A model generated the notes under the pieces. It was not told the origin of the DNA, made no database searches, and was given only the letters and a program-made list of their open reading frames with translations. The translations under genes and the position numbers were made by a program. From Erwinia sorbitola (GTDB taxonomy: Bacteria; Pseudomonadota; Gammaproteobacteria; Enterobacterales; Enterobacteriaceae): a stretch of DNA of 64,000 bases. The stretch covers positions 1,615,501 to 1,679,500 of the forward strand of contig NZ_CP046509.1 of assembly GCF_009738185.1 (NCBI RefSeq), given 5' to 3'. Positions 58,252 through 64,000 of this stretch are shown piece after piece (the stretch's first letter is position 1; the number at the start of each line of letters is the position of its first letter).

Positions 58252-58387
58252 ATGCCCTGTCCCGCTCATACCGAAAGATATGACATACGGTGACAGCGTA
58301 CTGCTTAACTTCCAGCTACTCGACTCACTAGACGAGTGCAACGGAAAGCTAAGGGCCATCAGCAAGATTGACGAAAACAGAGCCTGA
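58106..58387 (+). CDS. Outer-membrane spanin lipoprotein (Rz1-like), embedded in another frame
   Basis: A 93-residue protein with a signal peptide ending in lipobox LLSGC (Cys25). The mature part is proline-rich near its middle (ATPHLPIPASLLSECPVPLIP) as in Rz1. It starts inside the i-spanin gene in another frame and extends 136 bases past it. The last codon and stop lie in a terminator. Confidence 0.88.
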   Translation: MKLKMRSARASPALCLCLMMLLSGCASKQIQYATVATPHLPIPASLLSECPVPLIPKDMTYGDSVLLNFQLLDSLDECNGKLRAISKIDENRA

Positions 58388-58406
58388 CTTTGGTCGGGCT
58401 TTTTTT
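58381..58406 (+). terminator. Terminator after the lysis genes
   Basis: Arms AGCCTGAC / GTCGGGCT with one G-T pair, loop TTTG, then at least six T. It overlaps the Rz1 stop codon. Confidence 0.88.
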
Positions 58407-58466
58407 ATGCCCGCAGTAAAACCTCCGCGCACCGCAATGCGCTTCTAACCAAACCGAATCCTATCC

Positions 58467-58554
58467 CTTTGAAATGAGCCTTTGAGGAAGTCAGTCTAGT
58501 GCTGGCGAGCCTTCGGTTGGCTGATTTCCATTGCGGCAAAGGTTCATCTCAAAG
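58467..58554 (+). ncRNA. C4-like antisense RNA / structured leader of the Rha gene
   Basis: An 18-bp outer stem (58467-58484 with 58537-58554: 16 Watson-Crick pairs, one G-T, one mismatch) encloses a 9-bp stem (GGAAGTCAG 58486-58494 with CTGATTTCC 58521-58529, one G-T) and an inner part with CCTTCGG. It ends 14 bases before the ATG of a Rha-type gene. Phage C4 RNAs have this size and sit before ant genes, which they silence. The family call is from memory of layout, not a search. Confidence 0.6.
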
Positions 58555-58568
58555 TAAGGAAGTACGCA

Positions 58569-59108
58569 ATGACATATCCAACGGTAGTGAATGGCATGGA
58601 TTTTCGTGACCTGGTTTTCCTGACCGGAACTGAGTCATCAACTGACACTTTCAAGGTGGCTAAGGCTTTTGGAAAGGTTCACAAGGATGTACTGAGAAAA
58701 GCGCGTACCGTTATTGGGCAGTGCTCGCCAGAATTTGCAGAGCGCAATTTTACGCTTTGCCATGAAAACAATGAGTTACAGAACGGAAAGCCACAGCCAT
58801 TTTATCAAATGACGAGAGATGGCTGGACGATGCTGGTATTCAGCTTTACTGGCAAAGCCGCAGTAGCTTTCAAGGAAGCATACATAGCAGCATTCAACTG
58901 GATGGCTGACATGATTCGCCAGGGCGTAGCCAACCTGGAAGCGGAACGTAATGCAGCGATACTGGAATACATGAAAGAGAAAGATGTGGCCAGTATGTCG
59001 GGGCGCTTACTGAATCGCTGGGGAAGGGTGAAGAAACCGCAATTGCTGGCGCGCATTGAGCGAATCGAGCAGCACGGGCAGATAACTATCCCCGGCCTGC
59101 CACAGTGA
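58569..59108 (+). CDS. Rha family phage regulator / antirepressor-like
   Basis: A 179-residue protein. The pRha block is clear: TFKVAKAFGKVHKDVLRKAR (about 28-47), FAERNFTL and PFYQMTRDGWTMLVFSFTGKAAVAFKEAYIAAFN (about 76-110), followed by a helical end GRLLNRWGRVKKPQLLARIERIEQHGQI. Rha-type proteins act as antirepressors or lysis-lysogeny modulators in several phages. AAGGA site 8 bases upstream, which lies just outside the hairpin RNA. Confidence 0.85.
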   Translation: MTYPTVVNGMDFRDLVFLTGTESSTDTFKVAKAFGKVHKDVLRKARTVIGQCSPEFAERNFTLCHENNELQNGKPQPFYQMTRDGWTMLVFSFTGKAAVAFKEAYIAAFNWMADMIRQGVANLEAERNAAILEYMKEKDVASMSGRLLNRWGRVKKPQLLARIERIEQHGQITIPGLPQ

Positions 59109-59116
59109 CTATCACA

Positions 59117-59138
59117 AGGCCCATTTGCGAGTGGGCCT
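59117..59138 (+). terminator. Hairpin after the Rha gene
   Basis: Perfect arms AGGCCCA / TGGGCCT with an 8-base loop, 8 bases after the stop. No T-run follows directly, so termination is uncertain. Confidence 0.5.
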
Positions 59139-59178
59139 GATGATGATATTTTGACTCCTAAATTCAAAAGGAGATGCC

Positions 59179-59601
59179 ATGAAATTTTTCATCGTTTGGG
59201 AGCATTACTCTAACCAGTGGGCATTGCTTGAAAAGGGATATCATTTTCTTGAAGTAGATAATCCTTCACATTTAGATATTGAACTTGGTGATTATTTTAA
59301 ACGACTGGCTGAAGCCAGAGGAACAAATAAAAAGTTTTTGGTGCCTGTTCAATGCCAGCTAATGCCTAACTCGCGAGAGGATAATGAGCAATTGCAGGTA
59401 TTCGAAGAGACGAGTCATGAGCTTGATCCTTTGCTAAATGAGGTTGTAGCGTTTCTAGTTCAAAAGCAAAGAGTATCAATATCGGGCATACAGCATAATT
59501 TCCGCATTAGTTATAATCGCGCAGCTCGGATTATCGAACAAATGGAAGCGCAGGGCATTGTTTCTTTACCTGACCATAACGGCAAGCGTGAAGTGCTTTA
59601 A
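59179..59601 (+). CDS. Small protein with FtsK gamma-like domain
   Basis: A 140-residue protein. The N-terminal 80 residues are not recognised. Residues 83-140 (DPLLNEVVAFLVQKQRVSIS, then SYNRAARIIEQMEAQGIVS and HNGKREVL) follow the C-terminal gamma winged helix of host FtsK, which reads KOPS DNA and activates XerD at dif. No translocase motor is present. It has a GGAG site and a terminator after it, so it is its own unit just before terminase. Competing for KOPS or XerCD is a hypothesis. Confidence 0.85.
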   Translation: MKFFIVWEHYSNQWALLEKGYHFLEVDNPSHLDIELGDYFKRLAEARGTNKKFLVPVQCQLMPNSREDNEQLQVFEETSHELDPLLNEVVAFLVQKQRVSISGIQHNFRISYNRAARIIEQMEAQGIVSLPDHNGKREVL

Positions 59602-59633
59602 CAAATATCACCTTTACAGTTAATTGATGTCGC

Positions 59634-59655
59634 ACCGCCTCCGGGCGGTTTTTTA
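59634..59655 (+). terminator. Terminator before the terminase genes
   Basis: Arms ACCGCC / GGCGGT, loop TCCG, then six T (59649-59654). The terminase genes begin 12 bases later, so late transcripts must read through it. Confidence 0.85.
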
Positions 59656-59666
59656 TTGGAGTAAAC

Positions 59667-60269
59667 ATGGCAGCACCTGACTGGGAGGCTATCGAATCGG
59701 CTTACCGGGCTGGCTTGATGTCTCTGCGTGAAATCGCCTCACAGCACGGCATCAGTGAAGGGGCTATACGCAAAAGAGCAAAGCGGGATGATTGGTCGCG
59801 TGATCTTGCCGCAAAGGTGAAAGAGCGGGCTGATGATCTGGTACGCAAACAAGAGGTACGCAAGCAGGTACGCACTGAGAACGCACTGTCAGAACGCGTA
59901 CTGATCGAGGCTACTGCTGAAGTCATTGCCACTGTCCGTATGGAGCATCGCGGTGATATCAAGCGGGCCAGGCAAATCACTAATGCACTCTTTGATGAGC
60001 TGGGTGCTGAATGCGCTGATGTTGCCTCACTGGAAAAACTGGGCGAAATGATGTTCAGCCCGGACGATAAAGGACAGGATCGTCTCAACGAAATTTATCA
60101 CAAAGTAATCAGCATGCCTGAGCGCGTGAAGTCGGTTAAGGCTCTGAGTGACGCGCTGAAGAATCTGATAGGCCTCGAACGCCAGGCGTATGACATCGAC
60201 GGGCCGGAAGGCGACAACTCCGTTAAAAAACTATCAGATCTCATGGATTCCTTGTCTCAGGGGGCGTAA
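59667..60269 (+). CDS. Terminase small subunit
   Basis: A 200-residue protein. N-terminal helix-turn-helix WEAIESAYRAGLMSLREIASQHGISEGAIRKRAKRDDW (about 5-44) for packaging-site DNA, a central helical oligomerisation region, and a C-terminal IGLERQAYDIDG segment common in small terminases. Its stop overlaps the large subunit start by one base. Confidence 0.85.
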   Translation: MAAPDWEAIESAYRAGLMSLREIASQHGISEGAIRKRAKRDDWSRDLAAKVKERADDLVRKQEVRKQVRTENALSERVLIEATAEVIATVRMEHRGDIKRARQITNALFDELGAECADVASLEKLGEMMFSPDDKGQDRLNEIYHKVISMPERVKSVKALSDALKNLIGLERQAYDIDGPEGDNSVKKLSDLMDSLSQGA

Positions 60270-61741
60270 TGAAACCTGAGCACCTAAAGCTGCTGGCTGA
60301 TAAAGACTGGCGACTGAATAACCTCTACTGGATTACCGATAAAGAAGGCAAGCCTACACGCTTCAGGATGACGCCTGAGCAACGCGAGTACTTCGAAGGC
60401 ATCCATACAAGAAACATCATCCTGAAAGCGCGTCAGCTCGGTTTTACGACTGAGGTGTGTATTATCCAGCTGGATGCGGCTCTGTTCGAGTCGGCTAAAT
60501 GCGCCCTGATCGCCCACACTCTAAATGATGCAAAGCGCCTGTTTCGCGAAAAGGTGAAATTTGCATATGACCGACTTCCTGAAGAGATTAAAGCGGCTAA
60601 CCCTGCGAGTAATGACTCTGCCGGGGAGTTGGTATTTAAGAAGGGCGGCTCACTCTATGTAAGCACTTCGTTTCGTGGCGGTACGCTGCGTTACCTGCAC
60701 GTTTCAGAGTTCGGCAAGATATGCGCAAAGTATCCAGATAAAGCCCGTGAGATTGTCACTGGTGCTTTTGAGGCTGTATCAACCGGATGCTTTGCCACTA
60801 TCGAAAGCACAGCAGAGGGGCGAGCGGGTTACTTCTTCGATTACTGCCAGACTGCTGAAAAGGCCGCATTGCAGGGCAAGAAGCTTTCCCCGCTGGACTG
60901 GAAGTTCTTCTTCTTCTCCTGGTGGAAGAATCCGCAGTACGCAATCGACCCGGTAGAGGCGTTACCGCCGCGCCTGGTTGATTACTTCGATGAGATGGAA
61001 GCCAAGCACGGCGTAATCCTCAACGAGCGCCAGAAAGCCTGGTACTTCGCCAAAGAGAAGACACTGGGCGACGACATGAAGCGGGAATATCCAACGATAC
61101 CCGCTGAAGCATTCCAGCAGTCTGTTGAAGGCGCATACTACGCCAAACAGTTCCGCTGGCTCTATACCAACAAACGCATTGGCACCTTGCCTGATAACTC
61201 ACACCTACCGGTTCACACGTTCTGGGATATCGGCGTGGGTGACTCTACGGCTATCTGGTTCGTGCGTGAGGTTGGTGAAGAATTCCACGTCATCGACTAC
61301 TACGAAAACTCCGGTGAAGGCCTGCGTCACTACATGAAGGTGCTGAAAGATCGTGGTTATGAATACGGTGAGCACTGGGGGCCGCACGATATCGAGAACC
61401 GTGAGTTCGGCTCTGATGCCAAATCCCGCAAAGAGTTGGCGCGTGAAGGGTACGAAATCGACGGGAAGACTTACTCCATGACATTCAAGGTTGTGCCGAA
61501 AACTGGCGTCGATACCGGGATAGAGTCTGTACGTGAGCTGTTACCGAAATGCGTTTTCGATGAAGAGAAGTGCGCAGAAGGCATCACCCATCTCGAAGGA
61601 TACCGCAAGGAATGGGACGAAAAACGCGGGTGCTGGAATGACAAGCCTCTTCATGATGCAACATCACATGGCGCTGATGGATTCCGTTACTTTGCTGTTG
61701 CGAAGAACAACCATAAGAAAGTCGGCGCAATCTTCTTCTAA
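60269..61741 (+). CDS. Terminase large subunit
   Basis: A 490-residue packaging motor and nuclease. The ATPase half shows NIILKARQLGFTTEVCIIQL (Walker A deviant, about 50-70), and YLHVSEFGKI (Walker B, about 147). The nuclease half has WDIGVGDSTAIW with its first Asp, and the late block HDATSHGADGFRYF. Length is normal. It pairs with the gene before and the portal gene after. Confidence 0.93.
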   Translation: MKPEHLKLLADKDWRLNNLYWITDKEGKPTRFRMTPEQREYFEGIHTRNIILKARQLGFTTEVCIIQLDAALFESAKCALIAHTLNDAKRLFREKVKFAYDRLPEEIKAANPASNDSAGELVFKKGGSLYVSTSFRGGTLRYLHVSEFGKICAKYPDKAREIVTGAFEAVSTGCFATIESTAEGRAGYFFDYCQTAEKAALQGKKLSPLDWKFFFFSWWKNPQYAIDPVEALPPRLVDYFDEMEAKHGVILNERQKAWYFAKEKTLGDDMKREYPTIPAEAFQQSVEGAYYAKQFRWLYTNKRIGTLPDNSHLPVHTFWDIGVGDSTAIWFVREVGEEFHVIDYYENSGEGLRHYMKVLKDRGYEYGEHWGPHDIENREFGSDAKSRKELAREGYEIDGKTYSMTFKVVPKTGVDTGIESVRELLPKCVFDEEKCAEGITHLEGYRKEWDEKRGCWNDKPLHDATSHGADGFRYFAVAKNNHKKVGAIFF

Positions 61742-61750
61742 GGAGCACCA

Positions 61751-63196
61751 GTGAGTGATTTAACAACCGGGGAGCAGTTCCTCGTTAACGCCCTTGCTGA
61801 TGCTGTGGGCCGCCAGCGCATGCTGTATGCAGGCATGAATGGCAACACTAAACGCACGAAGCTATGGGACGAGTTTGGTTATCCCGAGCAGGTCGATTTT
61901 GATGGCTACTACCGGGCCTATGAGCGCAATGCCGTGGCCCACGCAGCCGTGCATAACCTGCTGGATTCTTGCTGGGTTGACAGTCCGACAATTATTGATG
62001 GTGAAGAGGGAAGGGAGTCTACCGAAACCACGCCATGGGAGAAGCAGGTAACCAAGCTGCTTAAGAAGCACTGGCCGAAAATTAAAGACGCAGACCGCAG
62101 GAACCTGGTGGGACGGTACTCAGCGCTGCTGATTCAGTTCAAGGATGGTGGCGACTGGAAAGATGCAGTGAATGTCACGACGGTAAAATCTCTGGGCGAG
62201 AAGGCGGTTGTTCGTCTTATCCCGGCATGGGAATCACAGGTCGTGCCAGGAACCTATGTTACTGACATGCAGAGTGACCGATACGGGCAGCCAGAGCTCT
62301 ATTACTTCAATGAGCAGCCTGTCGGAGATGATAAAACATACGGCCCAACTCGTAGTGTTCAGGTGCATCCAGATCGCATCATCATCATCTGCGAAGGCTC
62401 TGAAGACGAGAACATGCTTTCCGGCGTTCCTTTCCTGCGTGCCGGATATAACAAACTGCTCGACCTTGAGAAGATTTCTGGCGGTAGTGCGGAAGGATTT
62501 CTGAAGAATGCAAGCCGTCAGTTAGGTATTGCCTTCGATAAAGACACTGACATGGCTTCGCTGAAGAAGTCCGCAATAGATGCAGGATTTAAAGACCTCG
62601 GGGATGCGCTAAACGATAAAATTACCCGCATGAATCGCGGGACAGATGCAGCACTCGTAATGCAGGCTGGAGCACCATCGGTCTTGTCAGTGGCCGCAGC
62701 TGACCCTTCGCCATCATGGACGGTGGCCGCTAACGAGTTTTCCGCCTCAATTCAAAGCCCGTTCACCATTCAGTTTGGGCAGCAGACGGGCCGACTTGCA
62801 TCTGATGAAGATAAAACAGCCTGGGCCAAGCGGTGTAACGGTCGCCGATGGGGGCATCAGACAGCACTGGTTACGGTAGTGATTGAGCGCTTCTGGTTGT
62901 TTGGCGTAATTCCGCCTCCGGCCTCGGGTGAAGTAACGCTGGCATGGTCAGACTTACTTGCGCCCAGTGAGAAAGAGAAAATCGCTAATATGCAGGCTAT
63001 GGCAACTGTGGCGAAAGATACTCAGCAAGCCTACGGCACACCGGCGGTGGATGAAAACGAAGTCCGTGCAGTGGGTGAGCTTGAGCCACGAGAAACGCCA
63101 GCTACACCCAACCCAAACAAGAAGCTTACCGACGAGGATCCGCTGAATGATGACAGCAGCGCTAACCCGAATCGGGACGCCAATCGTACCGCGTAA
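61751..63196 (+). CDS. Portal protein (DUF1073 type)
   Basis: A 481-residue protein in the portal position directly after terminase. The blocks YYRAYERNAVAHAAVHNLLD, VHPDRIIIICEG, GVPFLRAGYNKLLDLEKISGG and IQSPFTIQFGQQTGRLASDEDK match DUF1073 portal proteins. The acidic, proline-containing end (from about 445) is flexible. Some databases label this family anti-CBASS Acb1, but no Acb1 phosphodiesterase domain is seen here. Confidence 0.88.
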   Translation: MSDLTTGEQFLVNALADAVGRQRMLYAGMNGNTKRTKLWDEFGYPEQVDFDGYYRAYERNAVAHAAVHNLLDSCWVDSPTIIDGEEGRESTETTPWEKQVTKLLKKHWPKIKDADRRNLVGRYSALLIQFKDGGDWKDAVNVTTVKSLGEKAVVRLIPAWESQVVPGTYVTDMQSDRYGQPELYYFNEQPVGDDKTYGPTRSVQVHPDRIIIICEGSEDENMLSGVPFLRAGYNKLLDLEKISGGSAEGFLKNASRQLGIAFDKDTDMASLKKSAIDAGFKDLGDALNDKITRMNRGTDAALVMQAGAPSVLSVAAADPSPSWTVAANEFSASIQSPFTIQFGQQTGRLASDEDKTAWAKRCNGRRWGHQTALVTVVIERFWLFGVIPPPASGEVTLAWSDLLAPSEKEKIANMQAMATVAKDTQQAYGTPAVDENEVRAVGELEPRETPATPNPNKKLTDEDPLNDDSSANPNRDANRTA

Positions 63197-64000
63197 TAAA
63201 ACAGACCCAACGCAATCCTCACGGCAGGTTGGCCGGATGTATCGTGACATCGAGTCGCGCTATCTGGACATCAAACGCAACCTGAAGTTGCTATTCGACC
63301 AGCGGCTAACCGGGCGCGTGCGTGAGGCTAACAGCGAGCGTGGATTCATCCTCTGCAATAACGAAGATGGCCCCGCAACGCTCTATAAGGTCAACGCTGG
63401 CACCTACATCTACGATATGACAGCGGCGCAACTTGCCGACCTGTTACAGCGCGTACAGATCATTCTTGATGATGCCCTGCTTGATGGTGGCAGCCAGAAC
63501 CTGTGGGCGCTGGATTATGTCGTAGCTGAGTATGAGCGCGGCACACATCAGGCGTTCACCAATCTTTCGGTGCAGTCTCCTGTGTACGCACAGCAGACCA
63601 CGCTGGCGCAACTACTGAGCACCCCTGCATATCAAAACCAGATAGCAGCGGCTTATGTCTCCACATATAGCGAATGGAAGGGTATCAGCGATGCTGCTCG
63701 CGTTGACCTGGCTAATGTCATTGCTGATTCAATTGGGCGCGGCGTAAACCCGAGAGAGACTGCATCGGTTATCAGTAAGCGTCTAGACGTAAGCATGGCG
63801 CAGGCTAAGAACATTGCGCAGACCGAGCAGGTTGGGGCATTGCGTAAAGCTCAGTGGCAGGAAACTGACTGGGCGCGCGAGCGGCTAGGGCTAAATACTA
63901 AACTGCTGTGGCTGTCTGCATTGAAGCTGACAACGAGGAGCTGGCACGCAGCCCGGCATGGAAAGACCTATACCACAGAAGAAGTTGAAGCCTTCTACGC
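63147..64000 (+). CDS. Minor head / head morphogenesis protein, cut by window end
   Basis: The frame from ATG 63147 (a second ATG follows at once) is open to the last base, giving at least 284 residues. It overlaps the portal end by 50 bases. Segments include QSSRQVGRMYRDIESRYL, DYVVAEYERGTHQAFTNLS and RGVNPRETASVISKRL, and the last visible part LLWLSALKLTTRSWHAARHG corresponds to the SPP1 gp7/Mu F motif that ends in the conserved His. It should be packed with the procapsid portal. Confidence 0.8.
   Translation, partial: MMTAALTRIGTPIVPRNKTDPTQSSRQVGRMYRDIESRYLDIKRNLKLLFDQRLTGRVREANSERGFILCNNEDGPATLYKVNAGTYIYDMTAAQLADLLQRVQIILDDALLDGGSQNLWALDYVVAEYERGTHQAFTNLSVQSPVYAQQTTLAQLLSTPAYQNQIAAAYVSTYSEWKGISDAARVDLANVIADSIGRGVNPRETASVISKRLDVSMAQAKNIAQTEQVGALRKAQWQETDWARERLGLNTKLLWLSALKLTTRSWHAARHGKTYTTEEVEAFY

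Noticed and set aside
61751..63196. Anti-CBASS Acb1 function
   Set aside because: DUF1073 portal proteins are sometimes labelled so, but no 2H-phosphodiesterase His motifs are seen and the gene is in the portal position.
1..64000. tRNA or rRNA genes, including a tRNA as the phage integration site
   Set aside because: No tRNA-like cloverleaf or CCA end was noticed near the prophage edge or elsewhere; the attachment region adjoins sbcB.

Overview
The window is a chromosomal segment of an enterobacterium, most likely in the Erwiniaceae (Erwinia/Pantoea). Three things point there. The order of amsF-, amsJ-, amsK- and amsL-like genes followed by galF and galE is the amylovoran/stewartan exopolysaccharide arrangement. 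ERIC elements are present. The order his operon, yeeZ, plaP, sbcB matches the chromosomal backbone of Escherichia relatives. No rRNA, tRNA, CRISPR array or insertion sequence was seen.

Positions 1-7260 hold the end of an exopolysaccharide operon (depolymerase-like protein, pyruvyltransferase, glycosyltransferase, flippase) and the UDP-sugar genes galF and galE. Positions 7260-20600 hold an O-antigen locus: a JUMPstart/ops element, a WecA-like initiating transferase, rfbB, two ERIC copies, rfbA, an unusual SDR, wzx, wzy, two glycosyltransferases, an acyltransferase, rfbC, gnd and wzz. The middle of this locus is AT-rich, as is usual for exchanged O-antigen genes. The products would make a dTDP-6-deoxy-hexose-containing repeat unit on undecaprenyl phosphate, flip it, polymerise it and set its chain length.

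Positions 20600-27900 hold the complete his operon on the minus strand, with its leader peptide and attenuator. Positions 28000-36540 hold yeeZ, a putrescine-use cluster (puuB, puuR, puuD, puuA), the putrescine importer plaP with a possible upstream leader ORF, and sbcB.

From about 36.6 kb to the window end lies a lambdoid prophage, entered next to the 5' end of sbcB. Its left end is visible; its right end is beyond the window. Gene order is integrase and excisionase, a leftward early operon ending (at its promoter end) with a P22-like N and an HNH endonuclease, nutL, PL/OL, a two-gene pair in the position of lambda rexAB, cI, OR/PRM/PR, cro, nutR, cII, a GIY-YIG gene, an O-like gene with internal repeats, a DnaC-like loader, nin-region genes, a Q-like gene, a late leader with several terminators, holin, endolysin, spanins, a C4-like RNA and a Rha gene, an FtsK-gamma-like gene, terminase, portal and a head gene cut by the window end.

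The regulatory DNA of this phage can be read almost completely by eye. Five strong operator dyads share the form ATAGC-N4-(G/T/A)CTAT, three at OR exactly 25 bp apart and two at OL 25 bp apart. PL and PR have near-consensus hexamers with 17-bp spacers, both nut sites share boxA and a boxB with the same CGCTT loop, and a CII site differs by one base from that of lambda PRE. The least explained content is the rex-position gene pair (46271-47583), the hairpin RNA before the Rha gene, the repeat array beside the integrase, and the small FtsK-gamma protein.
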